Assembly: GCA_035063785.1 (NCBI GenBank)
Contig: JAPSFS010000005.1
Span: 158,069 to 222,068 of the forward strand
Length of the DNA stretch: 64,000 bases
Source: Comamonas_C sp026954015
Lineage (GTDB): Bacteria > Pseudomonadota > Gammaproteobacteria > Burkholderiales > Burkholderiaceae_C
Reading direction: 5' to 3'
Of the stretch, positions 1 to 8,389 are shown piece after piece. Position 1 is the stretch's first letter; every line of letters starts with the position of its first letter. The notes beneath the pieces are model-generated. The model was not told where the DNA came from. It saw nothing but the letters and a program-made list of their open reading frames with translations, and searched no databases. A program made the translations under genes and the position numbers.

Positions 1-155
1 CCATCAAGGGCAAGCTGGCCGACACGCTGACCGAAATGGAGCAGGACATCCAGAGCTCCATCAGCTACGCGGGTGGCAGGAAGCTGCTGGACATCCGCAA
101 GGTGAACTACGTGATCCTGGGCGGCGACAACGCGGGCGAGCACCTGCTCATGTGA
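1..155 (+). CDS. guaC: GMP reductase, C-terminal end (partial)
   Basis: Only the last 50 codons are present; the gene enters from the left edge and ends in TGA at 153-155. The readable tail (LADTLTEMEQDIQSSISYAG, then DIRKVNYVILGG) matches the end of the GuaC-type GMP reductase, which uses NADPH to convert GMP to IMP in purine salvage. The SSISYAGG segment is typical of the IMPDH/GMPR superfamily, and the acidic DTLTEMEQD stretch is closer to GMP reductase than to IMPDH. Active site and start lie outside the window. Confidence 0.8.
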   Translation, partial: IKGKLADTLTEMEQDIQSSISYAGGRKLLDIRKVNYVILGGDNAGEHLLM

Positions 156-180
156 AGCGGCCGAGGACGGCAAAATCGTG

Positions 181-186
181 CATAAT
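181..186 (+). promoter_or_regulatory. Possible -10 box for tRNA-Lys
   Basis: CATAAT lies 24 bases before the 5' end of tRNA-Lys, a suitable place for a sigma-70 -10 element. I see no good -35 at 16-18 bases upstream, so this is a weak call based on position and hexamer only. Confidence 0.3.
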
Positions 187-209
187 TGCGCGCTCAGCGC
201 ACCGCGCAA

Positions 210-285
210 GGGCTCTTAGCTCAGTTGGTAGAGCAGCGGACTCTTAATCCGTTTGTCGTAGGTTCGAACCCTACAGGGCCCACCA
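210..285 (+). tRNA. tRNA-Lys (anticodon CTT)
   Basis: A complete 76-nt cloverleaf. The acceptor stem GGGCTCT pairs with AGGGCCC (one G-T pair), the D arm carries AGCTCAGTTGGTAGAGC, the anticodon loop is CT-CTT-AA between GCGGA and TCCGT, and the T arm is GTAGG-TTCGAAC-CCTAC. The CCA end is encoded. Anticodon CTT reads AAG, lysine. A hairpin terminator follows 15 bases later. Confidence 0.97.
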
Positions 286-300
286 CTCCACCCCAGATAC

Positions 301-331
301 AGCCGATCCTTCGTGGTCGGCTTTGCGTTTT
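301..331 (+). terminator. Rho-independent terminator after tRNA-Lys
   Basis: AGCCGA (301-306) pairs with TCGGCT (317-322) around a 10-base loop, followed by a T-rich tail TTGCGTTTT. It would end the tRNA-Lys transcript before the efflux gene. Confidence 0.7.
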
Positions 332-399
332 CTGGGATTCACACCGCATTTCTGCTGCACTCGCCGCCCACAGGTGGCGCGCGCCCACACCGCCACACC

Positions 400-1626
400 A
401 TGCATCCCGACACCCCTACCGCCTGGCGCGGCCCACGCTGGGCCCTGTCCATCCTGCTCGCGCTGCTGGGCATGCTCGGGCCGTTCTCGATCGACACGTA
501 TCTGCCGGCGTTCCCGGCGATTGCGCACGCGCTGCAAGCTACTCCGGCGCAGATGCAGCAGACGCTCTCGGCCTATCTGTTCGGCTTTGCGTTCATGGCG
601 CTGTTCCACGGTTCGCTGTCCGACAGCTTCGGCCGGCGGCCCGTGGTGCTCGCGGGGCTGGGCATCTTCACGCTCGCGTCGGCCGGCTGCGCGCTATCGC
701 CGAGCATAGGCTGGCTGATCTTCTTTCGCACCATCCAGGGCCTGTCGGCCGGCGGCGGCATCGTCGTCGCGCGCGCCGTGATCCGCGATCTGTTCCCGCC
801 GGCGCAGGCGCAGCAGGTCATGAGCCAAGTCACCATCTTCTTCGGCATCGCACCTGCGATCGCGCCCATGGTGGGCGGCTGGCTCTCGGAACACCTGCCG
901 TGGGAGAGCGTGTTCTGGTTTCTTACCGCGGTGAGCGTCACGCTGTGGTTCACGGTCTGGCGCCTGCTGCCCGAATCGCTTCCGGCGCGCCAGCGCCAGC
1001 CGGTCCATCTGGGCCATCTGCTGCGCGGCTATTGGCAACTCGGGGCAAACCCACGCTTTGTGCTGCTCACGCTCGCGAGCGGCGTGCCGTTCAACGCGAT
1101 GTTCCTCTACATCCTGGCGGCGCCCGCGTTTCTCGGCGAGCATCTGCACCTTGCGCCGGGGCAGTTCTTCTGGTTCTTCATCCTGAACATCATGGGCATC
1201 ATGGGCGGCGCATGGATGAGCGGGCGCATGGCCGGGCGCGTCGCGCCCAAGCGCCAGATTCGCCACGGCTTCGTGATCATGCTCGCGATGGTGCTCACGA
1301 ACCTCGTGGCCAATCTGCTGTTCACCCCCGACGTGTCGTGGGCCATGGTGCCGATCTGCGTGTTTTCGTTCGGCTGGGCGCTGATGGTGCCGGTGATCAC
1401 GCTGCTCGTGCTCGACCTGGTGCCCGAGCGCCGCGGCATGGCGTCTTCGCTGCAGGCCTTCGTCGGCTCGATGGCCAACGGGCTCGTCGCCGGTGTGGTG
1501 GCGCCACTGGTGATGCACTCCACCGAGTGGATGGCCACTGCGTCCCTGCTGATGATGCTCGTGGGCCTGGCGGCGTGGGTCTACCTGCACCACCGGTGGC
1601 CCGAGATCGGCCGCAACGTCGCCTGA
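400..1626 (+). CDS. Bcr/CflA-family multidrug efflux MFS transporter
   Basis: A 408-residue inner-membrane protein with about 12 hydrophobic segments. Features typical of the Bcr/CflA drug:H+ antiporters are the TM1 motif GPFSIDTYLPAFP (about residues 27-39) and the MFS motif A GSLSDSFGRRP (about 71-81), followed by FRTIQGLSAGGG in the TM4-5 region. Length fits the family (about 390-410). The ATG at 400 is preferred over an in-frame upstream start at 313, because the extra 29 residues overlap the terminator of tRNA-Lys and do not resemble the family. Substrate cannot be told from sequence. Confidence 0.9.
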   Translation: MHPDTPTAWRGPRWALSILLALLGMLGPFSIDTYLPAFPAIAHALQATPAQMQQTLSAYLFGFAFMALFHGSLSDSFGRRPVVLAGLGIFTLASAGCALSPSIGWLIFFRTIQGLSAGGGIVVARAVIRDLFPPAQAQQVMSQVTIFFGIAPAIAPMVGGWLSEHLPWESVFWFLTAVSVTLWFTVWRLLPESLPARQRQPVHLGHLLRGYWQLGANPRFVLLTLASGVPFNAMFLYILAAPAFLGEHLHLAPGQFFWFFILNIMGIMGGAWMSGRMAGRVAPKRQIRHGFVIMLAMVLTNLVANLLFTPDVSWAMVPICVFSFGWALMVPVITLLVLDLVPERRGMASSLQAFVGSMANGLVAGVVAPLVMHSTEWMATASLLMMLVGLAAWVYLHHRWPEIGRNVA

Positions 1627-1638
1627 CGTCCCTGCATG

Positions 1639-3102
1639 TCAAGGCTGGCGCCGATTGGTGCCCGCCGCCGCATAGTAGCGCGCCTTGGCCGTATACATCA
1701 TCCGGTCGGCGCGCTGCACCGCAGCATCGATCGGTTCGCCGTCGCGCGCCACGCCCAGGCCCATCGCCAGGCTCAGCGCAAGGCCGGGGTAGAACTGGTT
1801 GTTCACGTCCTGCAGGCTGCTGATGCGGTCTGCCACGGCCTGCGCCGCGCGCTCGTCCATGGCGGGCAGCAGCACGCAGAATTCATCGCCGCCGATGCGC
1901 GCCACGCACCCAGCCGCCGCATCGACGGCCTTGTCCAGCACCTCGCCCGCGCGGCGCAGCAGCGCATCGCCTACCGCGTGGCCGTGCTCGTCGTTGACGA
2001 CCTTCAGGCCATTGAGGTCGATCACGATGGCCGCCACCGGCCACGGCCCCTTGCGCGTGAGGCGATGGAGTTCCTCGACGTAGTAGGCGCGGTTGCGCAG
2101 GCCCGTGAGCACGTCGTGCTTGCCCAGGTACTCGAGGTAGGCTTCGGCGTTCTTGCGCGCGGTAATGTCCACCAGCGACACGAGCACCTGGCTCCAGTCG
2201 TCCCGGTGGTCTTCCTGCACCGCGAACTGCATCAGGATGTGCAGCATCTCCCCGGCGAGGTTGTAGTTGACGACCTCGCGATGCTGCTCGAGCTTGCCCT
2301 CCCACAGATCAAGCAACTGCTCGGTGAACGATGCCCGCATCTCGTCGCGGAACACGCGCGTGAGCGCGCCCAGCAAGGTGCGGCGATCCGGCGCGCCATA
2401 GAGCGCCAGCGTCGCGCGGTTGACGTCGATCACGCGGATCTCGCGCAGGCACTGCGAGACGAACTCCGGGTGTTCGTCCAGGAAGCGGCGGAAGTCGGTA
2501 ATCCCGCGCTCGCGTACCCGATCGATCGCCTGCTTGACGGCGCTGAAATCCTCCACCCAGAGCGAGACCGGTGATTCTTCAAACAACATGCGTGCGTGGC
2601 GCTCGCTCTCCTGCAACTGCGCGCGCGCCTGCTGCTGCGCGGTGTTGTCCTCGAGCGAAATCAACACCCGGTCCCAACGCTCTTCATGACCAGGCAGGAT
2701 GCGGCCGCGGATGAACACGTCGAGCCGCCGGCCGTCGAGCGTGTAGTTCACCGTCTGGTTGGAAAATTCGTACGCCCCGGCCCAGAGCTGCGCCAGCTCG
2801 GCCACCGCCGACCCGAACATGTCGCCGCGAAACACCTGATCCAGCGACGCAACGAGCGTTGCCTGGTCAAGCGCGGCAAACAGCGCGAGCGTGCGCTGGT
2901 TGACCTTGAGCACGCGTATGGCGGCACCGTATTCAGGCACGCATTCGGGGTAGCGCCGCAGGTGGTCCTCCACATTCGTCACCCCCTGGGCGCGCCAGCG
3001 CGCAAGCAGCTCGCGCACCGCGCTCCAGTCCTCCAGCCAGAGCGAGACCGGAGCAAGCTCGAACATGTGTTCGAAATCAGCGGAGGAAGTGGGCGCAGCC
3101 AT
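1639..3102 (-). CDS. Diguanylate cyclase with two tandem PAS-like sensor units
   Basis: 487 residues from the ATG at 3102; an in-frame GTG at 3120 would add six. Two similar units of about 150 residues (roughly 10-160 and 165-320) share ESPVSLW(V/L)ED at the start, an IRVxxVNxxTLALF/Y core and a W(D/S)xVL(I/V)SLxD end, so they are an internal duplication of a PAS fold. A GGDEF domain follows, with intact GGDEF at about 404-408, so it should make cyclic di-GMP from two GTP. The residues upstream of GGDEF lack the RxxD inhibitory site. There is no EAL domain, and no signal peptide or membrane segment, so it is likely cytosolic. Confidence 0.9.
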   Translation of the reverse strand: MAAPTSSADFEHMFELAPVSLWLEDWSAVRELLARWRAQGVTNVEDHLRRYPECVPEYGAAIRVLKVNQRTLALFAALDQATLVASLDQVFRGDMFGSAVAELAQLWAGAYEFSNQTVNYTLDGRRLDVFIRGRILPGHEERWDRVLISLEDNTAQQQARAQLQESERHARMLFEESPVSLWVEDFSAVKQAIDRVRERGITDFRRFLDEHPEFVSQCLREIRVIDVNRATLALYGAPDRRTLLGALTRVFRDEMRASFTEQLLDLWEGKLEQHREVVNYNLAGEMLHILMQFAVQEDHRDDWSQVLVSLVDITARKNAEAYLEYLGKHDVLTGLRNRAYYVEELHRLTRKGPWPVAAIVIDLNGLKVVNDEHGHAVGDALLRRAGEVLDKAVDAAAGCVARIGGDEFCVLLPAMDERAAQAVADRISSLQDVNNQFYPGLALSLAMGLGVARDGEPIDAAVQRADRMMYTAKARYYAAAGTNRRQP

Positions 3103-3209
3103 AACGGGATTTTCCACCACGGCAGACGGTCCACGATACGCAGCCCCAACGCACGGGGCCGGTCGCTGGGGACAGCGCCCGGCCTCGATTCACGAACGTT
3201 CGTGGGCGT

Positions 3210-4754
3210 TCAGCGCACGCTGCGCGAGCGCGCGGGCGCCGGGCTCCGCGCGCGCTCACGCTGCTGCGGTGCGCCACGGCGCGCACCGGGGGGCTGAAAG
3301 CGCCCCTCGCCACCGTGCGACGGCCGCGGACGACGCTGCGCGTCACGGCGCGCACCGTAACCGCCGCCCCGGCCGGCGCCCGTGCGTTCGCGCATGGGCT
3401 GCGGCGGGCGCTGCGTCGGCTCCAATCCCGGTACCACGGCGGTGGTGAAGGGCTGGCGCGTGAAGGCTTCGATGTCGAAGATGCGACGGCGGTCGCGAAA
3501 TTCGGCGAACGTGACGGCCAGGCCGTCACGCCCGGCGCGGCCCGTGCGGCCGATGCGGTGCGTGTAGTCCTCGGCCTTCATCGGCAGGCCGAAGTTGAAG
3601 ACGTGGGTGATCGTGGGCACGTCGATGCCGCGCGCCGCCACGTCGGTGGCCACGAGGATCTGCACCTGGCCGCGGCGCAGCGCCATCAGGCGGCGATTGC
3701 GCAGGCCCTGGCTGAGCGCGCCATGCAGCGCGACCGCGGAGAAACCAGCCTGCTGCAGGTCTCCCGCCAGGTTGTCGCACTCGATCTGCGTGCTCGCGAA
3801 GACGATGGCCTGGTCCATCTCCGCATCGCGCAGCCAGTGGTCGAGCAGCGCGCGCTTGTGCTGCGCGTTGTCGGCCCAGTAGAGCACCTGCTGGATGTTT
3901 TCGTGCTTTTCCTGCGGCGTATCGATCTGCAGACGCTGCGCGCCGCTGCCGCCCTCGTGCATCACGCGCATCGCCAGTTGCTGGATGCGCGGCGCAAACG
4001 TCGCGGAGAACATCATGGTCTGGCGCCGGTGCGCGGTGAGGCGGTGGATTTCGGCCAGGTCGTCGGAAAAGCCGAGATCGAGCATGCGGTCGGCCTCGTC
4101 GACGACGAGGAACTGCACTTCTTCGAGCTTGAGCTGGCCTGAACGCTGCAGATCGAGCAGGCGCCCGGGCGTCGCCACTACCAGATTGGCGTTCTGCAGC
4201 TGCGCGATCTGGCGCTGGTAGGGCATGCCGCCCACGACGCTTGCGATGCGCAGGCCCTTGCAGTGGTGCACCAGGTCGATCGCATCGTGCGCCACCTGCT
4301 GCGCGAGTTCGCGCGTGGGGCACAGTACGAGCGCGCCGGGCACCACAGGCTGGAAGTGGCGCGCCATCAAAGGGTTCTTGCGTCTGGGGCGCTTGGGCAG
4401 CGGCTGGCCCGCGGCCTCGGCTTCGGCGCAGGCGCGCTCATAGGCCTCGCGCTCGTGGGCCTTGGCCTGCACGTGCTGGGCCAGCAGGGTGTGCAGCACC
4501 GGCAGCAGGTAGGCAGCCGTCTTGCCGCTGCCGGTCTGGCTGGAGACCATCAGGTCGATGAAGCCGTCGTGATCGGCGCCGTGGCCCATGGCCAGCGGAA
4601 TGGCGCGCGCCTGCACTGGCGTGGGTTCGGTAAAACCCAGATCGGCCACGGCCTGCAGCAGCTCGGGCGCAAGCCCCAGCGTGGTGAAGCCGTTCGCAGC
4701 AACGACGGGGGTGGCAGGCGCGACGGCGCCCGCGGGGGTAGCGGTGTTTGTCAT
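3210..4754 (-). CDS. DEAD-box ATP-dependent RNA helicase (RhlE/CshA-like)
   Basis: 514 residues. All DEAD-box motifs are visible: Q-motif region TEPTPVQARAIP, motif I SSQTGSGKT (about 71-79), PTREL, VVATPGRLLD, VDEADRML (DEAD about 219-222), FSATF, VATDVAARGID and HRIGRTGRAGR. A charged insert of about 40 residues (about 97-137) separates motif I from PTREL. The C-terminus is a long Arg/Gly/Pro-rich basic tail, which usually aids RNA binding. The ATG at 4754 is preceded by AGGGAC; longer in-frame starts to 4817 exist. A probable promoter lies about 190 bases upstream, giving a long leader. The exact subfamily (RhlE, CshA, DbpA) is not settled. Confidence 0.92.
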   Translation of the reverse strand: MTNTATPAGAVAPATPVVAANGFTTLGLAPELLQAVADLGFTEPTPVQARAIPLAMGHGADHDGFIDLMVSSQTGSGKTAAYLLPVLHTLLAQHVQAKAHEREAYERACAEAEAAGQPLPKRPRRKNPLMARHFQPVVPGALVLCPTRELAQQVAHDAIDLVHHCKGLRIASVVGGMPYQRQIAQLQNANLVVATPGRLLDLQRSGQLKLEEVQFLVVDEADRMLDLGFSDDLAEIHRLTAHRRQTMMFSATFAPRIQQLAMRVMHEGGSGAQRLQIDTPQEKHENIQQVLYWADNAQHKRALLDHWLRDAEMDQAIVFASTQIECDNLAGDLQQAGFSAVALHGALSQGLRNRRLMALRRGQVQILVATDVAARGIDVPTITHVFNFGLPMKAEDYTHRIGRTGRAGRDGLAVTFAEFRDRRRIFDIEAFTRQPFTTAVVPGLEPTQRPPQPMRERTGAGRGGGYGARRDAQRRPRPSHGGEGRFQPPGARRGAPQQRERARSPAPARSRSVR

Positions 4755-4942
4755 GGTGTCCCTGGCCGCGCAGGATGGGCCTGCGGCGGCCGTCAGTGGT
4801 TCATGGAAAAACATCAACCATCTGACGCGGACCGAGCGTTCCTTGATGACGCTCCGGCGGGCTGTTCACGCGGGCCTTGCGGCCTGCAAACCCGGTGTGA
4901 GAAGGGAGATGCACAAAGCGCCCTTTTTTGGCGCAGCTCGCA

Positions 4943-4971
4943 ATTATCACACGATACGGGTTTACCCGCAA
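4943..4971 (-). promoter_or_regulatory. Probable sigma-70 promoter of the DEAD-box helicase
   Basis: On the minus strand TTGCGG (4966-4971) and GATAAT (4943-4948) are separated by 17 bases. The position just after the end of orn implies a leader of about 180 nt before the helicase start codon. The leader contains a GGCC-rich hairpin near 4870-4895. Confidence 0.5.
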
Positions 4972-4974
4972 CGC

Positions 4975-5553
4975 CTACGGCTGGAACAAGTGCGCGCGAT
5001 AGTGCTCCAGCTCGTCGATGGACTCGTGCACATCGGCCAGCGCGGTGTGTTTCTGCGCCTTCTTGAACGACTCGGCCACCGCGGGCCTCCAGCGCTTGGC
5101 CAGTTCCTTGAGCGTGCTCACGTCGATGTTGCGGTAGTGGAAATAGGCTTCCAGCTTCGGCATGTACTTGACGAGAAAGCGCCGGTCCTGCCCTATGGTG
5201 CTGCCGCACATGGGCGTGCTGTTCTTGGGCACGTAGCGCTTGATGAACTTGAGGATCTCTTCCTCGGCCTGCGCCTCGGTGCGCGTGGACGCGCGCACCT
5301 TGTCAATCAGGCCGCTCTTGCCGTGCGTGCCCTTGTTCCAGGCATCCATCGCATTGAGCAGCGCATCGTCCTGGTGGATGACGAGCACCGGCCCTTCGAC
5401 GCGCGGGGTGAGCTGCGGGCCGGTGACGATGATCGCGATCTCCAGCAGGCGTTCCTTTTCGGGGTCGAGCCCCGACATTTCGCAGTCGAGCCAGACCAGG
5501 TTCTGGTCGGATTTGGCCAGCACGGCGGCCGTGGTTGCTTGCGGTTGCGTCAT
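4975..5553 (-). CDS. orn: Oligoribonuclease
   Basis: 192 residues, a DEDDh 3'-to-5' exonuclease that degrades 2-5 nt RNAs (including pGpG, the product of c-di-GMP breakdown) to mononucleotides in the cytosol. The first acidic pair is in WLDCEMSGLD (D23, E25). The later motifs GQDRRFLVKYMP and QKHTALADVHESIDEL provide the remaining Asp and the catalytic His. Length equals the family norm. It starts only about 40 bases from the divergent M48 gene, so the two promoters must overlap. Its substrate pGpG links it loosely to the diguanylate cyclase at 1639-3102. Confidence 0.97.
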   Translation of the reverse strand: MTQPQATTAAVLAKSDQNLVWLDCEMSGLDPEKERLLEIAIIVTGPQLTPRVEGPVLVIHQDDALLNAMDAWNKGTHGKSGLIDKVRASTRTEAQAEEEILKFIKRYVPKNSTPMCGSTIGQDRRFLVKYMPKLEAYFHYRNIDVSTLKELAKRWRPAVAESFKKAQKHTALADVHESIDELEHYRAHLFQP

Positions 5554-5591
5554 GGCGGCGATTGTGAACCATGGCCTACACTGGCGCCCTC

Positions 5592-6875
5592 ATGCCGTCG
5601 ATGCTCTCGCCCTCGCTGCTGTTCACCTACGCTTTCACTGCGGCGCTCGTAGCCGGCCTGCTGCTCAAGGTGTGGCTGGCGACGCGCCAGATACGCACGG
5701 TGGCGCGCCACCGCGGCGCGGTGCCAGCGGCGTTCGACGGCCACGTCACGCTCGCCGCGCACCAGCGCGCGGCCGACTACACGATCGCGAAGACGCGCTT
5801 CGGCCTGCTGGAGCTTGCGATTTCCAGCGCGGTGCTGCTCGGCTGGACGCTGCTCGGCGGGCTCGACGCGCTCAACCAGGCGCTGCTCACCTGGCTGGGA
5901 GGCGGCATGGCGCAGCAGCTCGCGCTGCTTGCGGGGTTCGCGCTGATCGGCGGTGCCATCGACCTGCCCGCCTCGTGGTGGCAGATCTTCGTGATCGAGC
6001 AGCGCTACGGCTTCAACCAGATGACGCAGCGCCTGTGGCTCGTCGACCTCGTCAAGTCCACGATCATCGGCGCGCTGTTCGGCCTGCCGCTGGCCGCGCT
6101 CATCCTCTGGCTCATGCACGCAGCGGGCGCGTACTGGTGGCTCTGGGCCTGGGGCGTGCTCGTGGTCTTCAACCTCGTGATGATGGTGGCCTACCCGCTG
6201 TGGATCGCGCCGCTGTTCAACCACTTCCAGCCGCTCAGGGATGAAGCCCTGATCGAGCGGGTGCAGGCGCTCATGCAGCGCTGCGGCTTTACCGCGAAGG
6301 GCTTCTTCGTGATGGACGGCAGCCGCCGCAGCGCGCACGGCAACGCATATTTCACCGGCCTGGGCGCCGCCAAGCGCGTGGTGTTCTTCGACACGCTGCT
6401 CAAGCAGCTCAACCCCGACGAGGTGCAGGCAGTCCTCGCGCACGAGCTCGGGCACTTCAAGCACAAGCACGTGATGCGCCGCATGATCGGCCTGTTCGCG
6501 CTCACGCTGGTGGGCTTCGCGCTGCTCGGGTGGCTGGCCACGCGCGGCTGGTTCTACACGGGTCTGGGCGTGCAACCCAATCTCACGCTGGACGGCGGCG
6601 CGCCCAACGACGCGCTCGCGCTCGCCCTCTTCACGCTGGCCGCGCCGGTGTTCATGGTCTTCGTCACGCCGCTGTTTTCGCAGCTCTCGCGCCACGACGA
6701 GTTCCAGGCCGATGCGTATGCCGCGCGGCAGGCCAACCGCAGCGACCTGCGCGCAGCGCTGCTCAAGCTCTACCAGGACAACGCGTCCACGCTCACGCCC
6801 GACCCGGTGTACGCGCGTTTTTACTATTCCCACCCACCAGCCGCCGAGCGTCTGGCCCATCTGGCAGCATCATGA
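5592..6875 (+). CDS. M48-family membrane zinc metalloprotease (Ste24/CAAX protease-like)
   Basis: About 427 residues with several membrane segments and the zinc motif HELGH at about 284-288, with a downstream glutamate in DEFQADAYAARQ. An N-terminal peptidase M48 domain with the FNQMTxxLW(L)VDLVKS stretch is typical of Ste24-type enzymes of the inner membrane. The start is uncertain: 5592 is used because 5571 leaves only 17 bases to the divergent orn start, and 5601 is also possible. The stop overlaps the next start as ATGA (6872-6875), so the next gene is probably translationally coupled. Confidence 0.9.
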   Translation: MPSMLSPSLLFTYAFTAALVAGLLLKVWLATRQIRTVARHRGAVPAAFDGHVTLAAHQRAADYTIAKTRFGLLELAISSAVLLGWTLLGGLDALNQALLTWLGGGMAQQLALLAGFALIGGAIDLPASWWQIFVIEQRYGFNQMTQRLWLVDLVKSTIIGALFGLPLAALILWLMHAAGAYWWLWAWGVLVVFNLVMMVAYPLWIAPLFNHFQPLRDEALIERVQALMQRCGFTAKGFFVMDGSRRSAHGNAYFTGLGAAKRVVFFDTLLKQLNPDEVQAVLAHELGHFKHKHVMRRMIGLFALTLVGFALLGWLATRGWFYTGLGVQPNLTLDGGAPNDALALALFTLAAPVFMVFVTPLFSQLSRHDEFQADAYAARQANRSDLRAALLKLYQDNASTLTPDPVYARFYYSHPPAAERLAHLAAS

Positions 6876-7213
6876 CATCTGTTTTCCCCAAAAAAGACTG
6901 GTCCGTGCAGACCAGGCGTGCACTGACAGCTTCCGAAACGGTAGCACAACTGGCCAAGCTTGCGGGCTGGCAGTTGCACGGCGACGGCGCCACCGTGGCG
7001 ATCGAGAAGACCTACCGCTTCGCCAACTACTTCGAAACCATCGCGTTCGTCAACGCCATCGCGTACATCGCGCACGTGCAGGACCACCACCCCGACCTGT
7101 CGGTGCACTACGACCGCTGTGTGGTGCGGCTGAACACGCACGACGTGGGCGGCATCTCGGACACCGACATCGAGTGTGCGCGGCAGATGGACGCCCTGCT
7201 GGCCACCCCATGA
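6872..7213 (+). CDS. phhB: Pterin-4a-carbinolamine dehydratase
   Basis: 113 residues, the PCD/DCoH fold that dehydrates 4a-hydroxytetrahydropterin. The signature DHHPDLSVHYDRCVVRLNTH and the ending DVGGISDTDIECARQMD are characteristic, as is the N-terminal WQLHGDG...IEKTYRF. Both start and end overlap their neighbours by the ATGA arrangement. No aromatic amino-acid hydroxylase is in the window, so the physiological partner is not visible. Confidence 0.93.
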   Translation: MTSVFPKKDWSVQTRRALTASETVAQLAKLAGWQLHGDGATVAIEKTYRFANYFETIAFVNAIAYIAHVQDHHPDLSVHYDRCVVRLNTHDVGGISDTDIECARQMDALLATP

Positions 7214-8154
7214 CCCTGCTTGCCGAGGGTCTCGTCGTCGCGGCCCACGGCAGGCATTGCGTCGTCGAAAGCGGCGACGGCGGGCGGCGCATCTGCCACC
7301 CGCGCGGCAAGAAGAGCCTTGCCGTGGTGGGCGACCGCGTGCACTGGCAGGCGGCGCGCCCCGGCAGCCCGGAGGGCACGATCGAGGACGTCCTCGCGCG
7401 GCGCAACCTGCTGTACCGCCAGGACGAGGTGCGCAGCAAGTCTTTCGCCGCCAATCTCGACCAGGTGCTGATCCTGATCGCCGCAGCCCCCCCGTTTTCC
7501 GACAGCCTGCTCACGCGGTCGCTCATCGCTACAGAGGCCGCGGGCGTCACGCCGGTAATTGCGCTCAACAAGAGCGACCTCGTCACGCCCTTCAACGCGG
7601 CCTGGGAGCGGCTGTGGCCCTACCGGCACATGGTCGGCAACGGCCAGGGCACGCACCGCTACCGCGTGCTGCCACTGTCGCTCGCGCAATCGGGCAGCGC
7701 CGACCGGCAGGCGCTGCTGGCGCTGATGCACGGCAAGACCACGCTGCTGCTCGGCCCCTCGGGCGTGGGCAAGAGCACGCTGGTGAACCTGCTGGTGCCG
7801 GCCGCGGCGGCGCTGACGGGCGAGCTCTCGCGCGCGCTGGGCAAGGGGCGCCACACCACCACCACGACAACGTTGTACTGGCTCGACGCCGAGCGGCGCA
7901 GCGCGCTGATCGACTCGCCGGGCTTTCAGACCTTCGGCCTGCACCACCTTGCGGCCACCGAGCTCGCGCGCCAGATGCCCGACATTGCCGCGCACGCGGG
8001 CGAGTGCCGCTTCTACAACTGCACCCACCTGCACGAGCCGGGCTGCGCGGTGCTGGCACACGTCACCGACCAGCGAGACGCCAGTGCCATCAGCCCGCAG
8101 CGCCACCGCGTGTACCGCGAGCTGTTTGCCGAGCTCAGCGCTTCGCCGTACTGA
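7210..8154 (+). CDS. rsgA: Ribosome small subunit-dependent GTPase A
   Basis: 314 residues with the circularly permuted GTPase order: OB-fold N-terminus, then G4 NKSD (120-123), G1 GPSGVGKST (182-190) and G3 DSPGF (about 237). The C-terminal zinc knuckle is CRFYNCTHLHEPGC. RsgA helps late maturation of the 30S subunit. It is the last gene of a three-gene overlapping unit and faces the convergent CobD-like gene across a 234-base gap. Confidence 0.97.
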   Translation: MTLLAEGLVVAAHGRHCVVESGDGGRRICHPRGKKSLAVVGDRVHWQAARPGSPEGTIEDVLARRNLLYRQDEVRSKSFAANLDQVLILIAAAPPFSDSLLTRSLIATEAAGVTPVIALNKSDLVTPFNAAWERLWPYRHMVGNGQGTHRYRVLPLSLAQSGSADRQALLALMHGKTTLLLGPSGVGKSTLVNLLVPAAAALTGELSRALGKGRHTTTTTTLYWLDAERRSALIDSPGFQTFGLHHLAATELARQMPDIAAHAGECRFYNCTHLHEPGCAVLAHVTDQRDASAISPQRHRVYRELFAELSASPY

Positions 8155-8388
8155 CCGGCCTGCGGCGCAGGCGTGGTCAAGGCGCTGGGACTGATCTGCA
8201 AAGACGCGGGCGTCGAAGAAGAACGACCCCGTGTTTGGCAACCCGCTGGTGTCGCTGCCCGTCTGAACGGAGTGCCACCCGGGCACTGCAGGCTGTTTGC
8301 CGGGCTCAGTGCGTTGCCCTGCCAGGAATCAACCGAAAATTCGGGTTTTGTCCAATACCAGCAAGCGCAATAAGCTACGATTTTGATA
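8155..8388. other. Intergenic stretch between convergent genes, possibly structured RNA
   Basis: No convincing gene. It contains several short inverted repeats, for example GACG/CGTC near 8202-8213 and GCACTG/CAGTGC near 8284-8312. Its right end is a degenerate copy of the family palindromic repeat. A minus-strand ORF crosses it but has no family resemblance. A small RNA is possible but unproven. Confidence 0.3.
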
Positions 8389-8389
8389 T
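8352..8389 (-). repeat. Comamonadaceae-type palindromic repeat, degenerate copy
   Basis: Read on the minus strand it contains AAAATCGTAGCTTATTGCGC followed by TTGCTGG, a diverged form of the AGCTATC...GCGCTTG family repeat seen elsewhere in the window. It lies at the 3' end of the CobD-like gene. Confidence 0.55.

Noticed and set aside
186..1823. A 545-codon plus-strand frame over tRNA-Lys and the efflux gene
   Set aside because: It reads through a tRNA and terminator in another frame from the Bcr/CflA gene and gives Arg/Ala-rich sequence.
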